Assembly: GCF_018881545.1 (NCBI RefSeq)
Contig: NZ_JACVQD010000001.1
Location: 1,020,039-1,084,038, forward strand
Reading direction: 5' to 3'
DNA from: Polynucleobacter alcilacus
GTDB taxonomy: Bacteria > Pseudomonadota > Gammaproteobacteria > Burkholderiales > Burkholderiaceae
Length of the DNA stretch: 64,000 bases
Shown: piece by piece, positions 1 to 10,308 of the stretch
Numbering within the stretch: the first letter of the stretch is position 1
Layout: the number at the start of each line of letters is the position of its first letter
Notes under the pieces: generated by a model
The model's database searches: none
What the model saw: only the letters and a program-made list of their open reading frames with translations
Told to the model about the DNA's origin: nothing
Program-made: the position numbers and the translations under genes

Positions 1-126
1 GAAAGCTGCGAATCATTAGAAAAAGCGGGGGCTATATCAGACCGAGTTTCTCTTTGTATCGACTTGCTAGAGGCACAAAATCGCATCATTGAACGTTACA
101 AGGCCCAGTACGCTATTTCTGAATAA
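1..126 (+). CDS. C-terminal end of an unidentified protein (5' truncated by window)
   Basis: An open frame runs from the first base to a TAA at 124-126, giving 41 codons without a stop; the beginning lies outside the window. The visible tail is polar and helix-like (leucine, glutamate and arginine spaced as in a helix, ending YAISE). It lies 38 bases before dacB on the same strand, so the two may be cotranscribed. No family could be recognised from so short a tail, and that it is coding at all is inferred from the open frame and its position. Confidence 0.5.
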   Translation, partial: ESCESLEKAGAISDRVSLCIDLLEAQNRIIERYKAQYAISE

Positions 127-164
127 GGTTTGTCTTCTGCTTACGTAGGTTTATCCTATCGGGA

Positions 165-1703
165 ATGCGATCCCTTGTTAAACGCTTACCCATCCTCCTT
201 TCAATAATCTTCTGGATTGGAACTTCTCTTCTTGCCCCTATGGTGAGGGCTGAAGGTACTCCCTTAGCACTACCACCCGCAGTTACTGGCAGCTTAGAGC
301 GAAATCAAATCCCCAAAAATGCGGTGAGCATCTCTGTTATGGAAATTGAGCCAGGACGCCCTGGTAAACATCTTGCCAAGAATATTTTGGATTGGCGCGC
401 TAGTGAAGCAATGAACCCTGCTTCAACCATGAAATTACTTACCACTCTTGCCGGCTTGGATATTCTAGGACCGCAATATCGTTGGCGCACCAATATCTAT
501 ACTGATGGCGTGATCCGCCAAGGAACGCTTAAAGGAAACCTCTATTTACAAGGCACAGGTGACCCTAAACTGATTCCAGAAGAATTGGCTAAGCTAATGA
601 AGGCACTTCAAGGTCTGGGGATTCAAAAAATTGATGGCAATCTCTTTTTTGATCGTAGCGCCTATGCACCCAGCGTTATGGAGCACAACACCATCGACGG
701 CGAATCGCTCAGGGCTTATAACGTTCCGCCCGATCCCCTACTCTATGCTTTTAGAACGCTCTCATTCCAGATAGGTAAATCACGTACAGCAGATTTCATT
801 GATATTAGTTATACGCCAGCCCTTTCACAACTCAAGATTAATAACCAAATGCAATTGGTCGATAGATCTTGTGATAACTGGAAAAGTAATATTCGCTTTA
901 ATTTAGACCCTGAAGGTAACCCCAACAATGAGCAACTGCTCATTGCCCAGTTCTCTGGCGCCTTTCCAAGCGCTTGCAAGGGAGTGAATTACAACGTTGT
1001 TGTGCTTGATGCAAATACCTTTTTGACGCAAGGCTTTACTGCTGCCTGGGAATTAGCAGGCGGCACCTGGACACAAACACCGGTAGGGAAAAATGGTGTG
1101 GTTCCACTTGCTGCACGCTTATTACTTCAGTTTGAAGGCATCAACCTGGCTGATGACGTGCAAGATATTAATAAGTACTCGAACAATGTGATGGCCCGCC
1201 AACTTCTACTCACTCTGGCATTAGAAAAAATGGGTAAGCCTGCCACAACAGCGAATGGTGAACTTGTCATTCAGAGTTGGCTAAAACAAAATGGGCTGGA
1301 GTTTTCAGGGCTAGTTATTGAAAATGGTTCTGGCTTATCACGCAATGAAGCCATCTCAGCGGGGCAAATGAATCAACTTCTGTTCACTGCTCGTAATCTT
1401 CCAGTAGGTGATGTCTTTTATAACAGCCTGCCTATTGCTGGTACCGATGGCACTATGCGGAATCGCTTAATGACTCAACTACGAAAATTTTTACATCTCA
1501 AGAAAAAACCAGAGGCTAGAATTAAAACTGGTTCACTGGCAGATGTGCGTGCAATCTCTGGCTATGTGCTGAGTAAATCTGGAAAGCTATATGCAGTAAC
1601 GTCGTTTATCAATCACCCCAATGCCTGGAAAGGACTAGAGGCGCATGATCAATTACTAGCGTGGCTACTTGAAGATGGACCAGAGCCAAAACACGCGCGC
1701 TGA
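165..1703 (+). CDS. dacB: D-alanyl-D-alanine carboxypeptidase/endopeptidase (PBP4 type)
   Basis: A periplasmic penicillin-binding protein of the PBP4/S13 peptidase family, 512 aa. It trims terminal D-alanine from stem peptides and cuts D-Ala-mDAP cross-links in peptidoglycan. The three penicillin-binding motifs are visible: SxxK at about 87-90 (STMK), SxN at 339-341 (SNN) and KTG at 454-456. The N-terminus has two arginines or lysines, a hydrophobic stretch and an APMVRA-like end near residue 29, consistent with a Sec signal peptide. The length is normal for the family. Its last 55 bases overlap the 3' end of the convergent tsaC gene. The ATG at 165 has only a weak ribosome site (taggt, about 15 bases upstream). 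Confidence 0.93.
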   Translation: MRSLVKRLPILLSIIFWIGTSLLAPMVRAEGTPLALPPAVTGSLERNQIPKNAVSISVMEIEPGRPGKHLAKNILDWRASEAMNPASTMKLLTTLAGLDILGPQYRWRTNIYTDGVIRQGTLKGNLYLQGTGDPKLIPEELAKLMKALQGLGIQKIDGNLFFDRSAYAPSVMEHNTIDGESLRAYNVPPDPLLYAFRTLSFQIGKSRTADFIDISYTPALSQLKINNQMQLVDRSCDNWKSNIRFNLDPEGNPNNEQLLIAQFSGAFPSACKGVNYNVVVLDANTFLTQGFTAAWELAGGTWTQTPVGKNGVVPLAARLLLQFEGINLADDVQDINKYSNNVMARQLLLTLALEKMGKPATTANGELVIQSWLKQNGLEFSGLVIENGSGLSRNEAISAGQMNQLLFTARNLPVGDVFYNSLPIAGTDGTMRNRLMTQLRKFLHLKKKPEARIKTGSLADVRAISGYVLSKSGKLYAVTSFINHPNAWKGLEAHDQLLAWLLEDGPEPKHAR

Positions 1704-2743
1704 AGTCGATCTCTGACGCCATCCCATTCTTCGCCAGCGGGTGGCTCAGGAAACAGTATTAAGTCCCAGCCCTGTTGGTCTAAGTCTCGTAAAGAACGAT
1801 ATAAACGACTCGCAAAAGTGGTGCTGTTACTAGGAACCTCCACCTCTTCGAAATGCACAGATGGATGACCATCCTCACCCAGAGAGGACTCAGAGTCCCA
1901 TACTGCAACAGCGACGCGAGACTTGATATCTGGAAACTCACTCAAAGCATCTAGGACTCTACCAGGAGCATACAAACGCAATGGTGTAGTTGGAGCATAG
2001 TGCGCGCGCATACTTCCTGATACTCTAGGAAGAACTGGAATGAGATTTTGATCTTTTGCTTCATCTAGCTGATAGACTGTGATACCGGTCTTAGCCAAAA
2101 TTTCTTTAGGGGTAATTACTCCAGGGCGCAACAAAATAGCGCTATCCCCTGATGAGAGATCAATGATGGTGGACTCGATACCCACTTCACAATCACCCCC
2201 ATCCAATACCATTAAATCCAACATACCTTCAAATTCATTACGCACATCAGCAGCACTGGTGGGTGAGACTTTGCCAAAACGATTGGCAGATGGTGCTACT
2301 ACACCACCCTTAAATTTACGCAGCAACTCTTGTGCAACAGGATGGGCAGGCGCCCGAATGGCGACTGTATCTTGACCACCAGTCAGTTCATCTAGAACAC
2401 TCTTATCCTTTTTAAAAACCAAGGTTAAGGGTCCAGGCCAAAAAGCATTCATCAACTTCAAAGCATCATCAGATAAATCCCTCACCCATGGAGTAAGTAA
2501 AGGAAGCCAATCAATTTGTGCTCGATCAAATTTATCAGGGGCTGCCAAATGGACTATTAAAGGATGATTTGAAGGGCGTCCTTTTGCAGAGAAGATTTTC
2601 TGGATGGCTTCAGCATTTTTAGCATCCGCCCCTAAGCCATAAACTGTCTCGGTTGGAAAGGCAACCAAACCTCCATCACGCAAGGTTTGCACTGCCTCGT
2701 TAATCACTGCAGAGGATTGCAGTGGCGTCTTATCCGAAGACAT
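1649..2743 (-). CDS. tsaC: L-threonylcarbamoyladenylate synthase (Sua5/YrdC, long form)
   Basis: Makes threonylcarbamoyl-AMP from threonine, bicarbonate and ATP, the first step of the t6A37 modification of ANN-reading tRNAs. The YrdC domain fills roughly the first 205 residues, with the PTETVYGLG and KGRPSNHPL motifs near its start. The remaining ~150 residues form the Sua5-specific C-terminal domain, so this is the long version rather than the short E. coli-type TsaC. The open frame extends to a TTG at 2755, but the ATG at 2743 follows the purK stop by one base and is preferred (364 aa). It is the last gene of the pgk-to-tsaC array. Its 3' end overlaps the convergent dacB by 55 bases. Confidence 0.92.
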   Translation of the reverse strand: MSSDKTPLQSSAVINEAVQTLRDGGLVAFPTETVYGLGADAKNAEAIQKIFSAKGRPSNHPLIVHLAAPDKFDRAQIDWLPLLTPWVRDLSDDALKLMNAFWPGPLTLVFKKDKSVLDELTGGQDTVAIRAPAHPVAQELLRKFKGGVVAPSANRFGKVSPTSAADVRNEFEGMLDLMVLDGGDCEVGIESTIIDLSSGDSAILLRPGVITPKEILAKTGITVYQLDEAKDQNLIPVLPRVSGSMRAHYAPTTPLRLYAPGRVLDALSEFPDIKSRVAVAVWDSESSLGEDGHPSVHFEEVEVPSNSTTFASRLYRSLRDLDQQGWDLILFPEPPAGEEWDGVRDRLQRACFGSGPSSSSHASN

Positions 2744-2744
2744 T

Positions 2745-3929
2745 TCAGGGCTCAATGCCTAATTCGGTAGCAACGGCAGCACAGTTTTGACGAGCCTCAT
2801 TTAAGGCCTCACCTAGGCAATTGATGTGACCCATCTTGCGTCCCATACGGGGCTCTGACTTACCGTAGAGATGCAATTTCGCATCCGGATGCGCAAGGAC
2901 TTTATTCCAAGCGGGCTCTTTAGATTGATCTTCACTACCCTCAAACCAGAGATCCCCTAGTAAATTCAGCATTGATACCGGCGCCAACTGACGAGTATCC
3001 CCTAAAGGCAAGCGAGCCATTGCCCTGACCTGTTGTTCAAACTGACTGCTCACACAAGCATCCATCGTGTAGTGACCAGAATTATGCGGACGCGGTGCAA
3101 TTTCATTAGCTACGATATCGCCATTTTTGAGTACAAAGAATTCAATACAAAGTACACCGACATAATCAATCTTACGAATAAGCGCCTTAGCCGCATCAAT
3201 AATCTTCTTCTCTTGTGCAGGCTTCAACGACGGGGCAGGTACTGTGGTGGTATGCAAAATACCATCGCGATGAATATTTTGAGCTACCGGATATGCCACG
3301 ACGGCATCATCATAGCCACGCACCACTAAGGCAGAAACTTCAAAGTCCAGTTCCATGCGTTTTTCTAATACGCAAGGTACTCGACCGAAGTCATTCCAAG
3401 CCGCACTCAAGCTTTCGGCATCATAAACAGTAATCTGACCTTTGCCGTCATAACCCATGCGAGCCGTCTTTAAGATGCCTGGGAAAAGGTCTGCGGGTAC
3501 ATGAGTAATATCCGCATCATGCTCAATGACGAAGTTTGGAGCAGGGCCAATATTTGTTTCTGATTTCCAGGTAGCTAAGAACTTTTTCTCAGCAATGCGG
3601 TTTTGTGCCAATGAAACACAACTGCTACGCGGCGCAACAAACACGCCCAAAGACTCCAACTCATCTAATGCCTGTGCCGGAACGTTTTCAAATTCCGTGC
3701 TCACCGATGCGCAAAGAGATGCCATCTCTTTTAAAGCCTTAGAGTCTGTGTAATCCGCTTGAATGAATTTTTCTGCAATTGAGCCAGCAGGACTATCGGC
3801 TCCAGGGTCAAGGACACAAACTTTATAACCCATCGCTTGAGCAGCCTGGGTAAACATCCGCCCCAATTGACCGCCACCTAAAATACCTAAATATGAACCC
3901 GGTAAGATGGGTTCCATGTGCTCTACCAT
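2745..3929 (-). CDS. purK: 5-(carboxyamino)imidazole ribonucleotide synthase
   Basis: ATP-grasp enzyme that carboxylates AIR to N5-CAIR using ATP and bicarbonate in de novo purine synthesis; PurE then rearranges the product. The N-terminal nucleotide-fold signature GGGQLGRM is at residues 18-25. The central ATP-grasp features include KTARMGYDGKGQ and the EIAPRPHNSGH segment, which is diagnostic of PurK. The length, 394 aa, is standard. The start at 3929 is 4 bases after the purE stop; a second in-frame ATG at 3917 is also possible. Tight packing between purE and tsaC points to one transcript. Confidence 0.96.
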   Translation of the reverse strand: MVEHMEPILPGSYLGILGGGQLGRMFTQAAQAMGYKVCVLDPGADSPAGSIAEKFIQADYTDSKALKEMASLCASVSTEFENVPAQALDELESLGVFVAPRSSCVSLAQNRIAEKKFLATWKSETNIGPAPNFVIEHDADITHVPADLFPGILKTARMGYDGKGQITVYDAESLSAAWNDFGRVPCVLEKRMELDFEVSALVVRGYDDAVVAYPVAQNIHRDGILHTTTVPAPSLKPAQEKKIIDAAKALIRKIDYVGVLCIEFFVLKNGDIVANEIAPRPHNSGHYTMDACVSSQFEQQVRAMARLPLGDTRQLAPVSMLNLLGDLWFEGSEDQSKEPAWNKVLAHPDAKLHLYGKSEPRMGRKMGHINCLGEALNEARQNCAAVATELGIEP

Positions 3930-3933
3930 GTAA

Positions 3934-4428
3934 TTAGTATCCCGGTAGATTCATAGCGCGCGCAGTATCTGACTGTTTTGAGCGGAACTCATCAAGGCGC
4001 TTTGCTAGATCAGCATCGTGCAATGCCAAACTTGCGATTACATGCAAGGCTGCATTCGCTGCGCCAGCCTCACCAATCGCAAACGTTGCAACTGGAATAC
4101 CTTTTGGCATTTGCACAATGGAATACAGGGAGTCTTCACCACGTAAATATTTACTTGCCACTGGAACACCGTAGATGGGAACGATTGTTTTAGAGGCCAG
4201 CATGCCTGGCAAATGCGCAGCTCCACCAGCACCAGCAATAATTGCCTGCAAACCATTGGCCTGGGCTTCTTCTGCGTACTGGAACATATCATCAGGCATC
4301 CGATGTGCTGAGAGCACTTTAGCTTCATGAGCAATACCAAATTGCTCTAGCATTTGAGCGGCGTGTTGCATCGTGTCCCAATCTGAATTGGAACCCATCA
4401 CTATTCCGACTATTGGCTTTTTGCTCAT
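3934..4428 (-). CDS. purE: N5-carboxyaminoimidazole ribonucleotide mutase
   Basis: Converts N5-CAIR to CAIR in purine biosynthesis, acting directly after PurK. The class I PurE signatures GSNSDWD (residues 12-18), SAHRMPDDM and the glycine-rich [11 protein letters not shown] are all present. The open frame extends to a TTG at 4440, but the ATG at 4428 has GGAGAGG about 3 bases upstream and gives the standard start [12 protein letters not shown], 164 aa. It is followed by purK after 4 bases and preceded by purC. Confidence 0.96.
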   Translation of the reverse strand: MSKKPIVGIVMGSNSDWDTMQHAAQMLEQFGIAHEAKVLSAHRMPDDMFQYAEEAQANGLQAIIAGAGGAAHLPGMLASKTIVPIYGVPVASKYLRGEDSLYSIVQMPKGIPVATFAIGEAGAANAALHVIASLALHDADLAKRLDEFRSKQSDTARAMNLPGY

Positions 4429-4493
4429 GAACCTCTCCAAATACCTTAAATCCGCTGATATACGATGTAGGGCTCTATTATCCCTGAGATGTT

Positions 4494-5396
4494 TTAGATA
4501 GGCGACTGAGTCAAACGGCTCAGGGCTTCACGATACTTTTCAGCGGTCTTTTCAATGACATCTGCCGGCAATTGGGGTGCGGGAGCGGTTTTAGGCCAAA
4601 GCTTGCCATCTACCATGGCAGTCTCTAGCCAATCCCGTACAAATTGCTTGTCATACGAAGGTGGATTTGAGCCTACATAATAGGTCTCAGCAGGCCAAAA
4701 ACGGGATGAATCAGCCGTCAGAATCTCATCCATCAATACTAACTGGCCGGCATCATCCAAGCCAAACTCAAATTTGGTATCGGCAATGATAATTCCACGA
4801 GTGGCAGCGTATTCAGAAGCTTCTTTATACAAACGAATACTGACTTCCCGTATCTGATTGGCTAATTTTTCACCAATCAACTCAACGACTTTTTCAAATG
4901 AGATATTTTCATCATGCTCACCCACCTCTGCTTTTGCAGCAGGTGTAAAAATAGGCTCAGGTAATTTTTGTGCATTTTCTAAACCAGAAGGCAATGTAAT
5001 TCCGCATACCTTGCCAGTTTCTTTGTAATCTTTCCAGCCACTACCCGCTAAATATCCCCGTACAACCGCTTCCACCAAAATGGGCTTCAAACGCTTTGCT
5101 ACGACTGCACGGCCATTCACCTGACTTACTTCATCTGCAGCAACAACTGTAGCCGGATCGATGCCAGTCAAGTGATTAGGAATTACAGCAGCTAATTTAT
5201 CAAACCAGAAGTTCGCCATTTGATTCAGGACAATGCCCTTCTCCGGAATAGACTCTCCCATCACCACATCAAATGCAGATAAACGATCAGTGGTAATCAT
5301 CAATAATTTGTCATTGCCTAGAGCGTAGACATCCCGCACCTTTCCTTTGGACAATAGAGGTAATGACTTAATAGAACTTGCATACAAAGCGGGCAT
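4494..5396 (-). CDS. purC: Phosphoribosylaminoimidazole-succinocarboxamide synthase (SAICAR synthase)
   Basis: Joins CAIR and aspartate using ATP to give SAICAR, the step after PurE. The N-terminal GKVRDVY nucleotide-binding segment, [12 protein letters not shown], and the metal/substrate region TADSSRFWP near residue 230 are typical of the ~300-residue form found in betaproteobacteria and fungi. The start codon is 7 bases after the fba stop, so purC probably shares the upstream glycolytic transcript. This links carbon flux genes with three consecutive purine steps (purC, purE, purK). Confidence 0.96.
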   Translation of the reverse strand: MPALYASSIKSLPLLSKGKVRDVYALGNDKLLMITTDRLSAFDVVMGESIPEKGIVLNQMANFWFDKLAAVIPNHLTGIDPATVVAADEVSQVNGRAVVAKRLKPILVEAVVRGYLAGSGWKDYKETGKVCGITLPSGLENAQKLPEPIFTPAAKAEVGEHDENISFEKVVELIGEKLANQIREVSIRLYKEASEYAATRGIIIADTKFEFGLDDAGQLVLMDEILTADSSRFWPAETYYVGSNPPSYDKQFVRDWLETAMVDGKLWPKTAPAPQLPADVIEKTAEKYREALSRLTQSPI

Positions 5397-5403
5397 ATTT
5401 AAA

Positions 5404-6468
5404 TCACTTCACGATCTGGGTGAGTTTGCCGCTCTTATAAAGCTCAGCCATTTTTTCCAATGGAATTGGTTTGATTTTGGATGCTTGACTAGCAGATCCA
5501 AAAGCCTGAAAGCGCGCGATACAAACCTTCTTAGCCGCTTCACGGGCTGGCTTTAGGTAATCACGCGGATCAAATTTACTTGGATTTTCAATAAAGTAAC
5601 GGCGAATGGCGCCTGTCATAGCCAAACGGATATCAGTATCGATGTTGATCTTACGAACCCCATTTTTAATACCTTCTTGAATTTCTTCTACGGGGACGCC
5701 GTACGTTTCTTTCATGTCGCCACCAAACTCACGAATCTCAGCCAAGAGTTCCTGAGGAACACTCGAGGAACCGTGCATCACTAAATGGGTGTTCGGAATG
5801 CGCGCATGAATTTCTCTAATACGCTCAATCGCCAAAATATCGCCAGTGGGCTTTTTGGTAAACTTATACGCGCCATGACTAGTGCCAATTGCAATTGCTA
5901 AAGCATCACACTGAGTTTCTTTAACAAAGTCAGCGGCTTGCTCAACATCTGTCAGCAATTGTTCACGAGTCATTTTCCCATCAGCACCGTGACCATCTTC
6001 TTTGTCACCCTGCATCGTCTCTAGTGAGCCCAGCACACCCAACTCTGCTTCAACAGTGACCCCAATCGAATGGGAAAATTTCACTACTTCTTTAGAAACG
6101 TCTACGTTGTATTCATAACTAGCTACAGATTTGCCATCAGCTTCTAAAGAACCATCCATCATGACGCTCGTAAAGCCACTCTTAATCGCAGCCATACAGA
6201 CCGCTGGACTTTGACCATGGTCTTGATGCATCACGACTGGAATGTGTGGATAAGCCTCAACCGCTGCAGAAATTAAATGGCGCAAAAATGCTTCGCCAGC
6301 ATACTTGCGAGCACCAGCCGATGCTTGCATGATTACTGGTGAGTCTGCCTCATGAGCCGCTTCCATAATCGCCGTAACTTGTTCCAAATTATTGACGTTG
6401 AATGCTGGCAGGCCATAGCCATTTTCAGCAGCATGATCCAAGAGTTGTCGCAAAGAAACTAAAGCCAT
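5404..6468 (-). CDS. fba: Fructose-bisphosphate aldolase, class II
   Basis: Zinc-dependent aldolase that splits or forms fructose-1,6-bisphosphate. Visible features are the zinc-binding HQDHGQS segment, the GTSHGAYK motif and the MHGSSSVP phosphate-binding region, in that order. At 354 aa it matches the class II type B group also found in Calvin-cycle operons (CbbA-like). No Calvin-cycle genes are present here, so a role in glycolysis/gluconeogenesis is inferred. It lies 40 bases after pyk and 7 bases before purC. Confidence 0.95.
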   Translation of the reverse strand: MALVSLRQLLDHAAENGYGLPAFNVNNLEQVTAIMEAAHEADSPVIMQASAGARKYAGEAFLRHLISAAVEAYPHIPVVMHQDHGQSPAVCMAAIKSGFTSVMMDGSLEADGKSVASYEYNVDVSKEVVKFSHSIGVTVEAELGVLGSLETMQGDKEDGHGADGKMTREQLLTDVEQAADFVKETQCDALAIAIGTSHGAYKFTKKPTGDILAIERIREIHARIPNTHLVMHGSSSVPQELLAEIREFGGDMKETYGVPVEEIQEGIKNGVRKINIDTDIRLAMTGAIRRYFIENPSKFDPRDYLKPAREAAKKVCIARFQAFGSASQASKIKPIPLEKMAELYKSGKLTQIVK

Positions 6469-6508
6469 GATGTTCTCTTCATTAATATGGGTTAAATACG
6501 TTAATCAA

Positions 6509-7945
6509 TTACTTCACATGAATAATTTTGAGGGTATTGGTGCCCCCAGGCTCACCCATTGGCTCACCTGAAGTCAATACCACGGTATCGCCTTGTTTCA
6601 CTACGCCTGACTTCTTTAGACAGGCCTCGACTTCTTGTAAAGCAGTATCGCGATCCTGAGAGCAATCAAGGCCAATTGGCGTGACATTGCGATAAGTGCT
6701 TAATGCGCGTTGAGTAGCAATCTTGGAAGTAAGGGCAAAGATAGGTACATGAATATTATGGCGGCTCATCCAAATTGCTGTAGAACCAGAATCAGTCAAT
6801 GCCGCAATAGCATTCGCATTCAAATGATGAGCCGTAAATAAGGCACCTAATGCAATAGTCTGATCAATGCGAGTGAAGGTTTGATCCAAGAAATCAGTAT
6901 CTAATTTAACGCGATTAGATTTCTCGGCCTCTACACAAATTTCCGCCATTGCTTTAATGGTTTGCACTGGGTACGTACCTGCAGCAGATTCTGCTGAGAG
7001 CATGACGGCATCTGTGCCGTCTAGCACCGCATTCGCCACATCGCTTACCTCAGCACGGGTTGGGACTGGAGCATGAATCATTGACTCCATCATTTGGGTA
7101 GCGGTAATCGTAAATTTATCGGCTTCAAGTGCCAATGCAATCATGCGCTTTTGTAAAGCTGGAACCGCAGCATTACCAACCTCAATCGCTAGATCCCCGC
7201 GCGCCACCATAATGCCATCGCTCTCCGCAATAATGCTCTTCAGTGCTTCTAGTTCAATCGCTTCAGCACGCTCTACTTTAGCGATAGTCCGCACTTTACC
7301 AACACCATGTCTAGCGCTAGCAGCGTCAGCCAACTTGCGGGCATAAGTCATATCTGCGCCATCTTTTGGAAAGCTAATGGCTAAGAAATCAACCCCCATA
7401 GCGATTGCTGCATCTAAATCGGTGATGTCCTTTTCAGTTAAAGCGGGAGCAGTTAAACCCCCGCCGGCGCGATTAATACCTTTGTTATTCGACAGTGGGC
7501 CACCTTGCTCCACTATTGTAAAAATCTCACCGCCCTTCACACTCTCTACGCGCAATACCACTAAGCCATCATTTAATAAAAGACGATCACCTGGTTTGAC
7601 ATCTTTTGGCAATTCTTTGTAATCGAGTCCTACTCGCCCTTGATTGCCTAGCTCACAGTCAACGTCAAGGATAAATTTCTCACCCTCTTTTAAGAGGACT
7701 TTGCTATCGATAAACTTACCAACGCGAATTTTTGGACCTTGTAAGTCAGCCATAATGCCAACTTCCTTGCCTTCCTCAGCAGAGATCATGCGCACTAACT
7801 TATGACGAGCTTTATGGTGGGCAATAGTGCCATGGGAGAAATTCATTCTCACCACATCAACACCTGCACGAATCATGTCACGTAATACTTCAGGCTTTTC
7901 AGATGCGGGCCCTAGGGTTGCAATAATCTTTGTTGCTCTTAACAT
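6509..7945 (-). CDS. pyk: Pyruvate kinase
   Basis: Transfers phosphate from phosphoenolpyruvate to ADP, the last step of glycolysis. The substrate-binding RMNFSHG segment near residue 36, the IAKVERAEA region that contributes metal ligands, and the ITATQMMESMI signature are all visible. The 478-residue length is that of a complete enzyme with A, B and C domains. It starts 2 bases after the pgk stop, so translational coupling is likely. The C-terminal domain has an alternating glycine/threonine region as expected. Confidence 0.96.
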   Translation of the reverse strand: MLRATKIIATLGPASEKPEVLRDMIRAGVDVVRMNFSHGTIAHHKARHKLVRMISAEEGKEVGIMADLQGPKIRVGKFIDSKVLLKEGEKFILDVDCELGNQGRVGLDYKELPKDVKPGDRLLLNDGLVVLRVESVKGGEIFTIVEQGGPLSNNKGINRAGGGLTAPALTEKDITDLDAAIAMGVDFLAISFPKDGADMTYARKLADAASARHGVGKVRTIAKVERAEAIELEALKSIIAESDGIMVARGDLAIEVGNAAVPALQKRMIALALEADKFTITATQMMESMIHAPVPTRAEVSDVANAVLDGTDAVMLSAESAAGTYPVQTIKAMAEICVEAEKSNRVKLDTDFLDQTFTRIDQTIALGALFTAHHLNANAIAALTDSGSTAIWMSRHNIHVPIFALTSKIATQRALSTYRNVTPIGLDCSQDRDTALQEVEACLKKSGVVKQGDTVVLTSGEPMGEPGGTNTLKIIHVK

Positions 7946-7947
7946 AT

Positions 7948-9159
7948 TTAACCTTTCGCTCTTTCAGCTAGTACTGCAAAGGCTGGCAAAGTTTTACCTT
8001 CAAGGAATTCCAAGAAAGCACCTCCGCCAGTTGAGATGTAATCCACTTGATTTTCTATTCCATACTTAGCAATTGCTGCCAAGGTATCACCACCGCCAGC
8101 GATAGAGAATGCAGGCGAGTGGGCAATTGCTGCCGCAAGCATTTTAGTACCGCCGCCAAATTGGTCAATCTCAAATACTCCGAGAGGACCGTTCCAGACA
8201 ATCGTACCAGCGTGTGCAAGCATGGTTGACAGACGTGCAGCAGTCTTCGGGCCAATATCTAAAATCATGTCATCTTCAGCCACTTGATCTGCTGACACGC
8301 GGTTAGCACGAGCTAGCGGAGAAAGTTCATTAGCAACTACTACATCCTCAGGAATAGGCACATGCGCACCACGCTTTTCCATGAGCTCCATAATCTCTTT
8401 TGCTTCATTGACCAAGTCTGGCTCAGCCAAAGATTTACCAATGGGCAATCCTTTTGCCAGCATGAATGTATTAGCAATACCCCCACCCACAATCAGCTCA
8501 TCCACTTTATCTGCTAAAGCTTTAAGAATGGTGAGTTTTGAAGACACCTTTGATCCAGCAACAATGGCTATTAAGGGCCGCTTAGGACTCGCCAGCGCAC
8601 GGCTTAAAGCGTCTAACTCAGCAGCCATTAACGGACCCGCACAGGCTATCGGGGCAAATTTTGCAACTCCATAAGTAGTTGCCTCAGCACGATGGGCTGT
8701 ACCAAAAGCATCGTTTACATACACATCACACAGCGCAGCAATTTTCTTTGCTAACGCATCGTCATTCCTTTTTTCACCCACATTCAAGCGGCAATTTTCG
8801 AGAAGCACCAGTTCTCCTGGATTCACTTCAAAACCGCCATCAACCCAATTACTAATTAATGGCACCTTGCGGTTAAGTATGGTTGCCATTCGATCGGCTA
8901 CCGGAGCCAAACTATCTTCGAGCTTAAATTCCCCTTCAGTGGGACGACCTAAATGAGAGGTCACCATTACGGCGGCGCCAGCATCCAAGCATATTTGCAC
9001 TGCAGGCATCGATGCCCGAATTCGGGTGTCCTCGGTAATGTTTCCCGCTTCATCCTGAGGAACATTCAGGTCGGCGCGAATAAATACCCGCTTTCCCTTT
9101 AATTGGCCTGATTGGGCTAATTCACTTAAGCGCTTAACTTTAAACAAGGATTCAGGCAT
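7948..9159 (-). CDS. pgk: Phosphoglycerate kinase
   Basis: Reversible phosphotransfer between 1,3-bisphosphoglycerate and ADP. The N-terminal RADLNVPQD motif, the [10 protein letters not shown] loop and the C-terminal GGGDTLAA nucleotide-binding loop are present. The open frame begins at 9228, but that would add 23 residues unlike any Pgk N-terminus. The ATG at 9159 ([11 protein letters not shown]) gives 403 aa, close to the family length. No strong ribosome site is visible before either start. It is the first gene of the minus-strand array that runs through pyk, fba and the purine genes to tsaC. gapA and tkt, which often precede pgk, are absent. Confidence 0.94.
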   Translation of the reverse strand: MPESLFKVKRLSELAQSGQLKGKRVFIRADLNVPQDEAGNITEDTRIRASMPAVQICLDAGAAVMVTSHLGRPTEGEFKLEDSLAPVADRMATILNRKVPLISNWVDGGFEVNPGELVLLENCRLNVGEKRNDDALAKKIAALCDVYVNDAFGTAHRAEATTYGVAKFAPIACAGPLMAAELDALSRALASPKRPLIAIVAGSKVSSKLTILKALADKVDELIVGGGIANTFMLAKGLPIGKSLAEPDLVNEAKEIMELMEKRGAHVPIPEDVVVANELSPLARANRVSADQVAEDDMILDIGPKTAARLSTMLAHAGTIVWNGPLGVFEIDQFGGGTKMLAAAIAHSPAFSIAGGGDTLAAIAKYGIENQVDYISTGGGAFLEFLEGKTLPAFAVLAERAKG

Positions 9160-9360
9160 GAGATTTGGCAAATAAAGAGATTTGTGAGGAGATCTCCATT
9201 CTAAATCGTCTAGGATTACAACCCTCATGGTCGAAGCTATCCGACTTCGCTACCTGCTCTACAATAAGGGCTAAGAGGTATTTTGGGCCTAAAAGACATG
9301 CACCCCTTGTCCGAGCGCCCCGATTAACTGGATTTAACTGATAGAACAAAGGTAGAAAAA

Positions 9361-10284
9361 ATGTCGATGTCCGACCGCGATGGCTTTATTTGGACCGATG
9401 GAAAGCTAGTTCCTTGGCGTGAAGCGAATATTCACGTCCTAACCCATAGCCTCCATTATGGAATGGGTGTTTTTGAGGGTATCCGCGCCTATAAAACGCC
9501 TCAAGGTACCGCTATTTTTCGCCTCCCAGAGCACGTAAAGCGCCTTTTTAATGGCACCAAGATCTTTCAAATGAATATGCCCTATAGCCCTGAAGTGATT
9601 TCCAAGGCCATCATTGATGTAGTCAATAGCAATAAGCTCGAGGCTTGCTATATCCGCCCAATTATCTTTATTGGATCCGAAAAGCTGGGAATTTCCCCTA
9701 AGGGCAATACCATTCATACGGCAATTGCTGCCTGGGAATGGGGGGCTTATTTAGGTGAAGATGGTATCAATAAAGGCATTCGGGTTAAAACCTCCTCATT
9801 TACACGCCACTTTGTCAATTCATCCCTCGTGCGCGCTAAGGCCTCTGGTTATTACATCAACTCGATTTTGGCCAACCAAGAAGTCACTGCCAATGGCTAC
9901 GATGAAGCTTTATTACTCGATACCGAGGGTTATGTTTCTGAAGGATCCGGAGAGAATATTTTCATGATAAGTGATGGCATTGTTTATACACCTGACTTAG
10001 CTTCTTGCCTAGACGGTATCACGCGTGATTCCATCATTGATATTGTGAAAGATCTTGGTCTTGAGCTGCGCGAAAAACGCATCACGCGCGATGAAATTTA
10101 TTCTGCTGATGAAGCCTTCTTTACTGGTACAGCTGCTGAAGTCACCCCAATTCGAGAATTAGATGACCGCAGCATTGGTGATGGTAAGCGTGGTCCGATC
10201 ACTGAAAAAATTCAAAAAACCTATTTTGATGCCGTGTACGGAAGAAGCGATCAATACAAATCGTGGCTCACATACGTTAAATAG
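9361..10284 (+). CDS. ilvE: Branched-chain amino acid aminotransferase
   Basis: PLP-dependent class IV aminotransferase, catalysing the last step of valine, leucine and isoleucine synthesis. The N-terminal HYGMGVFEGIRAY motif and the PLP-binding lysine (K160 within VRAKASGYY) are in place. The GSGENIFMI and GITRDSIIDI segments of fold type IV follow. It is 307 aa, as expected. An AAAGG sequence about 9 bases before the ATG can serve as ribosome site. It diverges from pgk across about 200 bases and is followed closely by the zinc-finger gene. Confidence 0.96.
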   Translation: MSMSDRDGFIWTDGKLVPWREANIHVLTHSLHYGMGVFEGIRAYKTPQGTAIFRLPEHVKRLFNGTKIFQMNMPYSPEVISKAIIDVVNSNKLEACYIRPIIFIGSEKLGISPKGNTIHTAIAAWEWGAYLGEDGINKGIRVKTSSFTRHFVNSSLVRAKASGYYINSILANQEVTANGYDEALLLDTEGYVSEGSGENIFMISDGIVYTPDLASCLDGITRDSIIDIVKDLGLELREKRITRDEIYSADEAFFTGTAAEVTPIRELDDRSIGDGKRGPITEKIQKTYFDAVYGRSDQYKSWLTYVK

Positions 10285-10308
10285 TATTTGGCAATTAGGA
10301 AGCAGAAC

